Below are positions 8,303 through 16,911 of a DNA stretch of 64,000 bases, one piece after another. Each line of letters begins with the position of its first letter. Within the stretch, counting starts at the first letter, position 1. The DNA lies in NCBI GenBank assembly GCA_947627285.1, contig CANQVL010000007.1:1-64000 (forward strand), in the 5' to 3' direction. The stretch is from an uncultured Oscillospiraceae bacterium. GTDB taxonomy: Bacteria; Bacillota; Clostridia; Oscillospirales; Oscillospiraceae. The position numbers and the translations under genes were made by a program. The notes under the pieces were generated by a model, which made no database searches, was not told the origin of the DNA, and worked only from the letters and a program-made list of their open reading frames with translations.

Positions 8303-8451
8303 CTGCCTTTTGCTTCTGCACCTTGTTCCTTAAATTTTCTCAACGAATCAGCGTTGAACCACTTGACGATTCGGCAACCGAGTTGACAAGTAAATAATAG
8401 AAAGATACTATTTCAAAACCCGAAGAAAATCTCAGAAAATTTTCAACCGCC

Positions 8452-8468
8452 TGATGCTTATCTGATGC
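8452..8468. repeat. Integrase arm-type site, left of the tRNA-Met att core
   Basis: TGATGCTTATCTGATGCA occurs here and again at about 8714-8731, with a shorter TGATGCAATCGC at about 8757. The copies flank the tRNA-Met fragment, as accessory integrase sites do. Confidence 0.55.
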
Positions 8469-8581
8469 AATCGCACTGAGATTTGTGAGAATTTCATCTC
8501 ATAAGTTATCTGAAGTCTCCGCAAAGTAAGAATACTGCAACTTGTGAGGCGGGAATATGCTGGAGAAACGCTTTTCGCTTG

Positions 8582-8627
8582 CCTCATAACCCGGAGGTCG
8601 TAGGTTCAAGTCCTTCCCCTGCAACCA
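8582..8627 (+). other. tRNA-Met(CAU) 3' fragment: attachment-site core
   Basis: The sequence CTCATAACCCGGAGGTCG..., a T-arm with GGTTCAAGTCC and a 3' CCTGCAACCA form the anticodon-to-CCA part of an elongator tRNA-Met. No 5' half with a matching acceptor strand is present, and the T stem has a mismatch. It is therefore the duplicated attachment core of an element integrated in tRNA-Met, not a working tRNA. Confidence 0.75.
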
Positions 8628-8629
8628 TG

Positions 8630-8665
8630 AAGCACCGGATTTCGCAAGAAATCCGGTGCTTTTTA
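8630..8665 (+). terminator. Rho-independent terminator after the tRNA fragment
   Basis: A 14-bp perfect stem (AAGCACCGGATTTC/GAAATCCGGTGCTT) with a GCAA loop is followed by a T tract. Confidence 0.8.
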
Positions 8666-8713
8666 TAACTTTTTGGAGCGATTTATTTGACATGATGTTC
8701 CAAATTCGCTTTT

Positions 8714-8731
8714 GATGCTTATCTGATGCAG
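8714..8731. repeat. Integrase arm-type site, right of the tRNA-Met att core
   Basis: Second full copy of TGATGCTTATCTGATGCA, on the integrase side of the core. Confidence 0.55.
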
Positions 8732-8769
8732 TTTTTCGGATTTTTATTTGGAACCGTGATGCAATCGCC

Positions 8770-9658
8770 TCACCACTCCATGGTCATCCTTGGGTACGGT
8801 TGCGGGTCCGGCTGGGGCGGGGCGGCGTAGAGGTCGTCGAGGCGCTGGACGCTCTGGCGCTTGTGGTCGTCGATGGCGTGGCCGTACTTGTCCATTGTCA
8901 CCGAGGGATTGGCGTGGCCCAGGAGCCTTGAGAGGGTAACGATGTCCATGCCCTGCTCCAGACTCCGGGTGGCGAAGGTATGGCGGAGGGCGTGGAAATT
9001 TGCGTCACGGATCCCCGCTTGTCTCACGCACCGCTTGAACAGATCCTCGTAGGTCCGCGGCTCATAGAGGTCGCCGTTCTCCTGGCAGAAGACGTACCCG
9101 TCCGGGTTGTAGGACGGGTACTGTTTTTTGAGAGAGCTGGATGTTCATGTACTGCCGGAAGTCTTTGTAGAGGCTGTCGGTCATGTAGACTGTTCGGCGG
9201 GAGCTGGAGGTCTTGGTGCTTTCAACTGTTTTGACACTTGTGGCTGTTTCAATGGAGTCGTCAAAGTTGGGGAGACGGACGCTCTCCACGAAGTTGACGG
9301 TGATCATGCCATTTTTTAACGCCTGGTCGAAGGCGATGTGCATCATGTTGCGGATGTTGGTCAGCGTCTTGGGAGACAGGCCGCCTTGCCGCTGGAGGTT
9401 TCCGTTGGCGCCGCAGTCGTTGAAGAACGCCTGCAGCTCGTCGGCGGTGATGGTGTTCATGTACTTCTCTCCGATCATGGGCTTGACGTGTGCGCGACCG
9501 TAAAGCTTTCTTTCCTCGTTAAAGTAATAGACCCAAGTCTTGTCCTTGGCCTGATAGAGACTGCCGGTTCCCTTTTCGTTTCGCGCCATCATCACGCCCC
9601 CATTCCCGCCGCCTGATCTGCCCAGCGTGGGATGTGCTCCCGCGACATCACAACACAC
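8770..9658 (-). pseudogene. Tyrosine integrase, internally deleted and frameshifted
   Basis: The N-terminal part (MARNEKGTGSLYQAKDKTWVYYF) and the C-terminal catalytic part are in different frames; the shift lies near the T/A run at about 9125-9145. The C-terminal piece keeps HALRHTFATR, LGHANPSVTM and the tyrosine in DKYGHA. The segment carrying the first catalytic arginine (GLRxGE in the homolog at 48546) is absent between SVRLPNFDD and SSSRRTVYM. The arm-domain/core linker is also shortened. It should be catalytically dead. It lies next to the tRNA-Met att core with its 3' end toward the core, the same layout as in the tRNA-Thr elements. Confidence 0.8.
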
Positions 9659-9807
9659 CTGCCGATGTGGATGCAGGGGATGTTGCCCTGGGCCGCCATA
9701 CGGTAGGCCGTGGCGCGGGAGACGCCGAAGAGGACAGAGAAGTCCGATACTGCGCAGAAGTCCGGGAGGTCATCTATGCTGTGGTAAATTTGTTTTTTCA
9801 TTATCAT
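9592..9807 (-). CDS. Excisionase-like HTH protein (Xis family)
   Basis: A 71-residue protein with a MerR/excisionase-type helix-turn-helix (FSVLFGVSRATAYRMAAQGNIP, then IGRCVVMSREHIPRWAD). It overlaps the 5' end of the integrase frame. Its homolog at 49760-49972 sits in the same place next to an integrase. Such proteins bend att DNA to favour excision. The likely start is the ATG at 9801 or 9807, behind an AGAAGGGAT ribosome binding site. Confidence 0.8.
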   Translation of the reverse strand: MIMKKQIYHSIDDLPDFCAVSDFSVLFGVSRATAYRMAAQGNIPCIHIGRCVVMSREHIPRWADQAAGMGA

Positions 9808-10231
9808 CCCTTCTGTAAAGTAGAATATTTATTTTATACAGAAACCACACTGGGAGGCAGAGTGGCTCCTTGGTTGTTTTTGATACGTACTTCTTACTTC
9901 TTACAGCCTCCATTCGACACTACTTCCCGAGGCCATGGGCGTACAACTGGACCGCGACTGGCGTCACACTCCGGGAATCTCACCCCTCCGAGGATCTCTC
10001 CGAGCTGCCCCCAGGCGTGTCCAATTACCCTCACGCGCCCCTATTGCCGAATTCTTTTGAAAATTATAACCCCGGTTTCTCAAAAATTATCTTCCATTCC
10101 AATAATTTGTACTGGCAATATTATTGCCTTTAAATCCTCCAAAAACAAAGATACAGCAAATCAGCAAAACCGCTGTTACAAGCTTTATGATCATTCCAAC
10201 ATCCTACCGCAGGGAAATTTTGTGAGCTGTC
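9808..10231. other. Intergenic region, no gene seen
   Basis: No supported coding frame lies between the excisionase and the glycosidase operon promoter. Open frames here lack ribosome binding sites and have no recognisable product. Confidence 0.5.
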
Positions 10232-10260
10232 TTGACAAGGTACAGAAAGTGAAATATACT
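10232..10260 (+). promoter_or_regulatory. Sigma-A promoter of the glycosidase-radical SAM operon
   Basis: TTGACA (10232-10237) and TATACT (10255-10260) are spaced by 17 nt, 46 nt upstream of the GH31 start. No other promoter is evident before 16319, so the four genes may share it. Confidence 0.8.
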
Positions 10261-10306
10261 TTGGCTAAGTATAAATGCGGAATGAAGCAATAGATTGGAG
10301 GCAAAA

Positions 10307-12640
10307 ATGGACAGATCACAGCTTGAATTGAGGCCGCTCCCGCGTCCTGAGAGTGTCGTACGCGGAGATACCTGGAGGATCACCGTTCTCACGGACCGGC
10401 TTTTGCGGCTTGAATATGACGAAAACGGACGCTTTACGGACGAAGCGACCCAGACGGTCATATGCCGCGATTTCCCGCCCTGCGGCTTCAGGACGTCGGA
10501 GCGCGGCGGAGTTACGGAGATCAACACCGGCAAGCTCCGCGTTTTTTATGACGGAAAGCCCTTCTCGCCGGAGGGCCTGAGCGTCGAGATGCTGGAGCCC
10601 GTGCGCCCCTCCGCCTCGCTTTGGCGGTACGGAGACAGGCTGCATGACCTGGGAGGTACGGCAAGGACCTTGGACGACGCGGACGGGGCGGTCAAGCTTG
10701 AGAGCGGCCTCATGTCTGCCGACGGCTATACAGTGCTGGACGACAGCCGGACCGCGCTTATGACAGAAGAGCTATGGGCGGAGCCGAGACCCGAAGGGGT
10801 AGTGGACATATACTTTTTCGGCTACGGTCATGACTATTTGGGGTGCCTGCGGGACTTCTACCGTCTCACCGGACCCGCGCCGCTGCTGCCACGTTTTGCC
10901 CTTGGCAACTGGTGGAGCCGGTACCATGTGTACTCCGAGAACACCTATCTCGCTCTTATGGAGGACTTCCGCGCCCACGGGATCCCGCTGAGTGTCGCGG
11001 TGTTGGACATGGACTGGCATTTGACAAAGATCCCCCCAAGCTGCGGCAGCGGCTGGACGGGTTATACCTGGAACCGTGAGCTCTTCCCGGACCCCCGGCG
11101 GTTCCTGGACAGACTTCATGAGCTTGATTTGAAGGTCACCTTAAATCTTCACCCGGCGGAAGGCGTGGGCGCGCACGAGGACGCCTATGCGGATATGTGC
11201 CGCGCTTTGGGCCGGGACCCGTCGGCGGGGGAGAGGATCCCCTTTGACGTGACGGACAGGGAGTATATGGATGCTTACTTCAGATACCTGCACCATCCGA
11301 TGGAGGACGAGGGCGTTGACTTCTGGTGGGTAGACTGGCAGCAGGGCACCCGCTCCGCGCTCCGGGGCGTTGACCCGCTGTGGGTGTTGAACCACCTCCA
11401 CTATCTGGACAGCGGAAGAGACGGACGCTGGCCCGTGACACTTTCCAGGTACGCGGGAGTGGGAAGCCACCGCTATCCCATCGGCTTTTCCGGCGACACT
11501 CACGTCACGTGGGAGGCATTGGATTTCCAGCCATATTTCACCTCCACCGCCTCCAACGTGGGCTATACCTGGTGGAGCCACGACATAGGCGGGCATATGC
11601 GCGGCGTACGCGACGACGAGCTGGCGGCAAGATGGGTCCAGCTCGGGGTGTTCTCACCCATCATGCGGCTGCACAGCACCTCCAGCGTCTTCACCGGCAA
11701 GGAGCCGTGGAAATATGGCCTGGAGGCACAGCACGCTATGGTGGAGTTCATGCGTCTGCGGAAAAAGCTTGTCCCGTACATCTATTCCATGAACTACCTG
11801 ACCCACAGGGAGGGTCTTCCGCTGATCCGGCCCATGTACTACGAAAGCGACTGCCCGGAGGCGTACAGTGTCCCCAATGAATATATGTTCGGCACCCAAA
11901 TGATCGCCTGTCCCATCACAAAACCCGCGGACAGGGAGACGCGGATGGGCGCGTTTGGCGCCTGGCTGCCGGAGGGGATCTGGTTCGATCTCTTTAACGG
12001 GCGTGTTTACCGGGGCGGTCGGACCGTCCGCCTCCACAGGACGCTGAGCTCCATCCCGGTGCTGGTCCCCGCCGGAGGCATCATTCCGCTGGACGCGGAC
12101 GGGGAATCAAACGGCGTCAAAAATCCCGAAACGGTGGAGCTTCGCGTCTACCCCGGCGCGGACGGACACTTTGAAATGTACGAGGACTCCGGCGTCTACG
12201 GGGCCGAGCTCGCGTTGACGCGCTTTGAGCTGAGCTGGGGCGAGACCGCCCGGCTGATGGCGGAGGTGTCCGGCGATAACTCCTGCATTCCGGAAAACCG
12301 CCGGTACAAAATTTGCGTAATGGACGTGTCGGAGCCGGAGAATGTCAGCGCGGAGAGCTGGACCTGGGACGCGGAGAGCCGGACGCTGACCGTTGAGCTG
12401 GACGCCGGACGGAGCGGTTTTGATGTTCGCTTCGCCGCCGCCATATCCGGTCCCGATCCCGCGTCGGAGGTCGTTGACATCCTCTCCCGCGCCCAGATGT
12501 CCTACGATTTGAAGAACCGGATCTATTACCGCATGGAACGCGAGCGGGACACGGTCAGAATTCTTTCGGAGCTTGCGGCGATGGAGCTCCGCCCGGAGGT
12601 CTTTGGCGCCGTCACGGAGCCGCTGACGGCGTGGATCTGA
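10307..12640 (+). CDS. Glycoside hydrolase family 31
   Basis: The 777-residue enzyme has the GH31 order: an N-terminal beta-sandwich (about 1-190), a (beta/alpha)8 barrel (about 195-530) and C-terminal beta domains. The barrel begins RFALGNWWSRYHVYS. The nucleophile is D343 in FWWVDWQQGT, which differs from the WxDMNE of classical alpha-glucosidases. The probable acid/base is D397 in GFSGDTHVTW. GH31 enzymes cleave alpha-linked glucose, xylose, galactose, GalNAc or sulfoquinovose; the substrate cannot be fixed here. No signal peptide is seen, so it should act in the cytoplasm on imported oligosaccharide. ATG 10307 follows GGAGG. Confidence 0.92.
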   Translation: MDRSQLELRPLPRPESVVRGDTWRITVLTDRLLRLEYDENGRFTDEATQTVICRDFPPCGFRTSERGGVTEINTGKLRVFYDGKPFSPEGLSVEMLEPVRPSASLWRYGDRLHDLGGTARTLDDADGAVKLESGLMSADGYTVLDDSRTALMTEELWAEPRPEGVVDIYFFGYGHDYLGCLRDFYRLTGPAPLLPRFALGNWWSRYHVYSENTYLALMEDFRAHGIPLSVAVLDMDWHLTKIPPSCGSGWTGYTWNRELFPDPRRFLDRLHELDLKVTLNLHPAEGVGAHEDAYADMCRALGRDPSAGERIPFDVTDREYMDAYFRYLHHPMEDEGVDFWWVDWQQGTRSALRGVDPLWVLNHLHYLDSGRDGRWPVTLSRYAGVGSHRYPIGFSGDTHVTWEALDFQPYFTSTASNVGYTWWSHDIGGHMRGVRDDELAARWVQLGVFSPIMRLHSTSSVFTGKEPWKYGLEAQHAMVEFMRLRKKLVPYIYSMNYLTHREGLPLIRPMYYESDCPEAYSVPNEYMFGTQMIACPITKPADRETRMGAFGAWLPEGIWFDLFNGRVYRGGRTVRLHRTLSSIPVLVPAGGIIPLDADGESNGVKNPETVELRVYPGADGHFEMYEDSGVYGAELALTRFELSWGETARLMAEVSGDNSCIPENRRYKICVMDVSEPENVSAESWTWDAESRTLTVELDAGRSGFDVRFAAAISGPDPASEVVDILSRAQMSYDLKNRIYYRMERERDTVRILSELAAMELRPEVFGAVTEPLTAWI

Positions 12641-12686
12641 CAGCGCCTTTTTCCGGGGTTTGTCAACAATAAAAAAGGAGACTGCT

Positions 12687-14777
12687 ATGCTCACCCATGC
12701 AAAATGGATCGCCTGTGAGGAATTTGCCTCGCCAATAGTCCGCCGGTGTTTCACGGCGAAAAAAATCACCTCGGCTAAGCTGTACATAACCGGACTGGGA
12801 TATTTTTCCGCCTATCTCAACGGAATCGCCGTAACCGACCGGCGCTTCATGCCCGCTCAGACCGACTACCACCCTCGGGACACCTCCGAATTCACATACC
12901 CTATCCATGACCGCAGACATTATCGGATCTACTACCTCTGCTTTGACGTGACCCATCTGATAAACGAGGGCGAAAATACGCTGGATATTCTGCTGGGAAA
13001 CGGCTGGTATCGGCAGACACTGCGCAAGGCGGAGGGCGACATGTGCTACGGCGGCGAGCTGCTCGCTCGCTATGCCCTGCACGTTATCTCCGAAAGCGGC
13101 GATGAGGTGATTGCCTCCGACGGCAGCGAGAGCTACGGCTGCTCCCCCATTCTGGAAAGCGATCTCTTTCGCGGCGAACGGATCGATCTGCGCCGGACGG
13201 TGGAATTCACACATCGGGTGAAGACGGTCCGGTTGGACGTCCCGCTGGTCCTCCAGGACTGCCCGCCCGATCGGACCGTACAGGAGATCTCGCCCGTTTT
13301 GATTGACAGTCAGGGGGATACCTGCCTCTATGACGCCGGGGTCAACATAACAGGCGTGGTTGCGGTAACTACGGACAGCTCCGGGAGCGGGGAGATCCGC
13401 CTGTCCTTCGCCGAAAACCTGAACCCCGACCGAACCGATCTGGACCCCTCCTCTGCCGGCGAACAGCTTCAGGAGGATATCTTCCGGCACGGCGGCGGCA
13501 GCCACACCTTCGTCCCGCAGTTTGTTTTCCACTGTTTCAGATACTTCAAGATCAGCGGTGATTTTTCCTCCCTCAAGGTGTTGGTCATCCACACCGACGT
13601 TTTGCCGATATCGGATTTTACGAGCGACAGTCCGGCGCTGAACTGGCTCTACCGGGCCTTCCAGCGGACGCTGTTGAACAACCTTCACGGCTCGATCCCC
13701 TCCGACTGCCCCCACCGGGAGCGGCTGGGCTACACCGGGGACGGGCAGCTGACCGCCGAGGCCGCAATGTACTGCTTCGACATGTCCCGCGCCTACCGCA
13801 AATGGATACTGGACATTTTCGACGGGCAGGGCGAGTCGGGACACATCCAACATACCGCGCCCCTCCAAGGCGGCGGGGGCGGTCCCGCCTGCTGGGGCGG
13901 CGCCGCGGTGGTCCTGCCCTACCAATATTACCGCTTCTACGGGGACCGGGATTTCCTCGCGTCGCTTTATCCGGGCATTGTCAGATGGATAGGATATACG
14001 CGTTCACTGCGCGAGGACGGCCTGATCGTTCGGGAGGAGGAGGGCGGCTGGTGCCTGGGCGACTGGGGCAGCGCAACCAGTCCGGCTATTGATCCCGCCT
14101 TTGTCAATACGGCCTATTTTGCCTATTTGCTGACCTATGCCGCCAGGCTTGCGGAGACCCTGGACCGCCCGGAAGACGCGCAGACCTTCCTTCACTACCG
14201 GGAGGAGGCAATACAGGCGGTCCACGCGCGTTACTTCGACCCGCTGACAGGGAATTACTGCGGCAACGTACAGTTTGCCAACATCTTCGCGCTGACCGTG
14301 GGGCTGGGCGACGAACGGACGGCGGAGCAGCTTTGCCGGGCCGTTGACGAGAGCCGGGACATTCTTGACATCGGTATCGTCGCCATGGACCTGCTGATAT
14401 ATTGGCTCTTTAGACATGGCGAGGCGGACCGCGCCCTGCGGGCCATCGAGCTGCTGACCGAGCCCATGCGGAGGAGTGGCGCCACCACCGTCTGGGAGTA
14501 TCCCTATCATCAACAGGCATCCAACTGCCACCACATGTTCTGCGGCATGGTCCGGTCGATATTCTCCGAGCTGCTGGGCATCCGTCTGTCGCTGGACGGC
14601 GGCATCACCTTCGCGCCCGAACACCGTCTGCCCGCCGGCGTGAGCTTTGTCCGAGGAAGCACTGTGATCCGAGGCAGAAGGGTGACCTCCGAGATGCGCC
14701 GGGAATCGGACGGGATCCAAGTGAAGCAGACCGTATCGGACTACTGTGCGGCGGGTGGAGAAATTGACAATATGTGA
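12687..14777 (+). CDS. Alpha-L-rhamnosidase, GH78-like
   Basis: The 696-residue protein matches bacterial alpha-L-rhamnosidases. An N-terminal beta domain contains YITGLGYFSAYLNG and LLGNGWYRQ. The (alpha/alpha)6 catalytic domain contains SDCPHRERLGYTGDGQ at about residues 338-352, which holds the conserved acidic residues. A C-terminal beta domain follows. It is shorter than typical 850-1000-residue GH78 enzymes, lacking extra N-terminal sandwich domains. No signal peptide is visible, implying a cytoplasmic role after uptake. It starts 46 nt after the GH31 gene at ATG 12687 (AAAGGAG upstream). Together they would process a rhamnose-containing, alpha-linked glycan. Confidence 0.88.
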   Translation: MLTHAKWIACEEFASPIVRRCFTAKKITSAKLYITGLGYFSAYLNGIAVTDRRFMPAQTDYHPRDTSEFTYPIHDRRHYRIYYLCFDVTHLINEGENTLDILLGNGWYRQTLRKAEGDMCYGGELLARYALHVISESGDEVIASDGSESYGCSPILESDLFRGERIDLRRTVEFTHRVKTVRLDVPLVLQDCPPDRTVQEISPVLIDSQGDTCLYDAGVNITGVVAVTTDSSGSGEIRLSFAENLNPDRTDLDPSSAGEQLQEDIFRHGGGSHTFVPQFVFHCFRYFKISGDFSSLKVLVIHTDVLPISDFTSDSPALNWLYRAFQRTLLNNLHGSIPSDCPHRERLGYTGDGQLTAEAAMYCFDMSRAYRKWILDIFDGQGESGHIQHTAPLQGGGGGPACWGGAAVVLPYQYYRFYGDRDFLASLYPGIVRWIGYTRSLREDGLIVREEEGGWCLGDWGSATSPAIDPAFVNTAYFAYLLTYAARLAETLDRPEDAQTFLHYREEAIQAVHARYFDPLTGNYCGNVQFANIFALTVGLGDERTAEQLCRAVDESRDILDIGIVAMDLLIYWLFRHGEADRALRAIELLTEPMRRSGATTVWEYPYHQQASNCHHMFCGMVRSIFSELLGIRLSLDGGITFAPEHRLPAGVSFVRGSTVIRGRRVTSEMRRESDGIQVKQTVSDYCAAGGEIDNM

Positions 14778-14816
14778 TCAAACCTATAAAAATCAAAACA
14801 TTTTGGAGGGAATAAT

Positions 14817-15146
14817 ATGAAATGTTCAAAATGCGGAGCGGAAATGGTCGAGGGGGCACAGTATTGCATGATGTGCGGCGCGAAAAAAGCCAACGTGTGC
14901 CCGAAGTGCGGCACGCAATTACCTGACGCCGCCAGGTTTTGCTTTAAATGCGGAAGCGAGGTAAGGGAAGAGGGGAAACCGATCCTTTCCGGAAATACCA
15001 TGGACAATCTTGCTCAGGTCAAGAAGGAGGTAGAACCGGAAGCGGTCAGCAGACCAACCGGTATGCCCGTGTGGGATGAGACTCCAAACGGCACCTGTGA
15101 CTGCGCGGTGGGCGAGTGCGATTGCGACGGAAGCATTTGGAACTGA
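14817..15146 (+). CDS. Double zinc-ribbon protein with Cys-rich tail, possible RiPP precursor
   Basis: A 109-residue protein with two zinc ribbons: C3/C6/C17/C20 and C28/C31/C42/C45. After a linker of about 45 residues it ends GTCDCAVGECDCDGSIWN, with four cysteines in CxC-x4-CxC spacing (C94, C96, C101, C103). It starts 39 nt after the rhamnosidase gene behind TTGGAGGG and is followed 24 nt later by a radical SAM/SPASM gene. Small proteins with a conserved N-terminal part and a Cys-rich C-terminal core beside a SPASM enzyme are often substrates for thioether formation. Here the zinc ribbon would act as leader. That role is inferred. Confidence 0.8.
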   Translation: MKCSKCGAEMVEGAQYCMMCGAKKANVCPKCGTQLPDAARFCFKCGSEVREEGKPILSGNTMDNLAQVKKEVEPEAVSRPTGMPVWDETPNGTCDCAVGECDCDGSIWN

Positions 15147-15170
15147 CGCTGTGAAATTCGGGGGAGAAGA

Positions 15171-16319
15171 TTGACAGGAAGCATGGAAAAGCGGGGAAAG
15201 CTATACGATCCTACGATCTGCGTGACGCGCAGCTGCAATCTGAATTGTGTGTACTGTTATCAAAAGCACAAAAGCCCGGTAAGCATGGACCTTGACACGG
15301 CGAAGGCGTGCGTCGATAAGGTTTTCGGATCCTATGACAGGGAAAAATATAGCGGGATCCTGCTCAAATTTATGGGCGGGGAGCCGCTTTTGGAATTCGA
15401 GCTTTTAAGGCGGATATATGAATATGTTCATGAGCGTTATCCGGACACGAAAAAAATGCTTTTTGCCACAACCAACGGAACGCTTCTTAACGACGAGATG
15501 AAGGCGTGGTTCCACGAGCATCGCAAGGGCTTTTATTTGGGGCTTAGTATCGACGGCACGCCGCAGGTCCATGACCACAACCGGAGCGGCTCATTTGAGA
15601 GTATAGATACCGGCTTTTTTGTGCAAAACTGGCCTGAGCAAGGCGTTAAGATGACGATTTCGGAGTATTCGATCCCACGATTGGCAGAGAGCGTCAAGTT
15701 CATTCACTCCCTCGGCTTTCAGAAGGTAAGAGGAGTGAATCTTGCGGAAGGTAATTTCCAGTGGGACGAGGAGGAGGTCGTCCGTGAGCTGGTCCGTCAG
15801 CTGAAAGAGCTGGTGGACTTCTATGTGGAGAACGATCACCTGTACAATCAGATGTTTGACAAGCAGTTCGCGCTGTGCGAGGCCAGGGACCGCCGAAGGT
15901 TTAAATGGTGCGGAACAGGAGTGAGCTGTCTGTTCTTCGATGTTGACGGAAAGCAATATCCCTGTTCTTATTTCACCCCAATGACCTTTTCACCGGAGGA
16001 GCTCCGGGAGGTCATGTCTCTTGATTTTTCCAATGAGGCATTGTTTGCGAGCGATAAGTGCTTTAAGGATTGTTACATTTATCCAATGTGTCCAACCTGC
16101 GCCGGGGCAAACTATCAGACCAATAAGGATTTTGGCGTTAAGAATGATATTCACTGCAGGACACAGAAGCTGATCTGCCTGTTCGCGGCCGAGCTGGAAG
16201 CGCAGAGAATTATCCGAAATCCCAAACGGTATGACGCCCACAAAACCTATGATACGATCAAAGCGATTGAGGAGATCAGAAGACTATATTGCGATGAATT
16301 TAAAAAGTACGGAATTTGA
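15171..16319 (+). CDS. Radical SAM/SPASM protein (peptide maturase-like)
   Basis: C22, C26 and C29 form the CX3CX2C motif for the SAM-bound [4Fe-4S] cluster (SCNLNCVYC), with the GGEP motif at FMGGEPLLEF. The C-terminal 130 residues have a SPASM-like cysteine set (CGTGVSC, YPCSYF, CFKDCYIYPMCPTC, HCRTQKLIC) that would bind auxiliary clusters. SPASM proteins include sactipeptide/ranthipeptide maturases and anaerobic sulfatase maturases. No sulfatase is nearby, and the preceding gene ends in a Cys-rich tail, so peptide modification is favoured. TTG 15171 (GGGGAG upstream) or ATG 15183 may be the start. No separate RRE domain is visible. Confidence 0.88.
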   Translation: MTGSMEKRGKLYDPTICVTRSCNLNCVYCYQKHKSPVSMDLDTAKACVDKVFGSYDREKYSGILLKFMGGEPLLEFELLRRIYEYVHERYPDTKKMLFATTNGTLLNDEMKAWFHEHRKGFYLGLSIDGTPQVHDHNRSGSFESIDTGFFVQNWPEQGVKMTISEYSIPRLAESVKFIHSLGFQKVRGVNLAEGNFQWDEEEVVRELVRQLKELVDFYVENDHLYNQMFDKQFALCEARDRRRFKWCGTGVSCLFFDVDGKQYPCSYFTPMTFSPEELREVMSLDFSNEALFASDKCFKDCYIYPMCPTCAGANYQTNKDFGVKNDIHCRTQKLICLFAAELEAQRIIRNPKRYDAHKTYDTIKAIEEIRRLYCDEFKKYGI

Positions 16320-16502
16320 GCGCGGCATCCTGCGCAGCTCCGTGAGCTCTTCCTTGAGGCCGTCCATGACCACCACCTGTTGACCGAAACGGCACTAGGT
16401 GACGTAATCGCTCTGAGAGACGTGGTCATTCTTAGCCTCGGCGCGGATGATGTCCAGCTCAGGCGAGGAGATGCGGATGCTTAGTGTTGTATCCTTTTTC
16501 AT
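16320..16502 (-). pseudogene. Ribbon-helix-helix mobilization protein, nonsense-broken
   Basis: ATG 16502, behind a GGAGGTGG ribosome binding site, begins MKKDTTLSIRISSPELDIIR, a ribbon-helix-helix DNA-binding start, followed by AEAKNDHVSQSDYVT. An in-frame TAG at 16395-16397 interrupts it. The same frame continues QQVVVMDGLKEELTELRRM up to the stop codon of the radical SAM gene. This is the style of MobC-like accessory proteins of Clostridia elements. It is unrelated in sequence to the MobC-like proteins elsewhere in the window, so it may come from a different transfer module. Confidence 0.6.
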
Positions 16503-16911
16503 TTTCCACCTCCGTCATAGTGGGTGCGGGCTTCTGCCCGCAAACGCGATGCTTGCCTTCGTCGTCGCGGAAGCCGCTTAACCTCGGGGCCGCGCAAGCG
16601 TGGCCCCTCAGGCGCTGACTTCGCTCCTCCTCTCCCCACACGTCCAAGGACGTGCGGGGTGCAATTTTTTGCGGGAGACTGCCGCAACGTGCAGCTTGAG
16701 AGTTGGCTGGTGTCACGATGCTGCCTCCAAGTATTCGTGGGCGCCTGCGCCCTTGTGCGCGGTCACGGGGTCGATAGTGCCAGTGTTTCCGGGGGCGGTG
16801 GTATCGGCACTCACGAGCTGCGTGGGAGTTCCGATAAAATTTCCGTGGGTTTTCACGAACGCAGAGAGCAGAGAGAGTGGCATGCAGACGTCCACGTTTC
16901 CTTTTATTGAC
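16503..16911. other. Region upstream of the broken mobilization gene; possible oriT remnant
   Basis: This region is GC-rich with several short inverted repeats, such as GTGCGGGC/GCCCGCA near 16525 and GGGGCCGCGC/GCGTGGCCCC near 16580, next to a ribbon-helix-helix gene. It may be an oriT relic. The minus-strand open frame 16713-16916 lies within it. Confidence 0.3.

Noticed and set aside
8499..8693. 64-residue minus-strand frame across the tRNA-Met fragment
   Set aside because: It reads through a tRNA piece and a terminator, so it is chance.
14817..16319. Anaerobic sulfatase-maturase system
   Set aside because: The radical SAM protein is SPASM-like, but no sulfatase is encoded in the window and the neighbouring small protein is a better substrate candidate.
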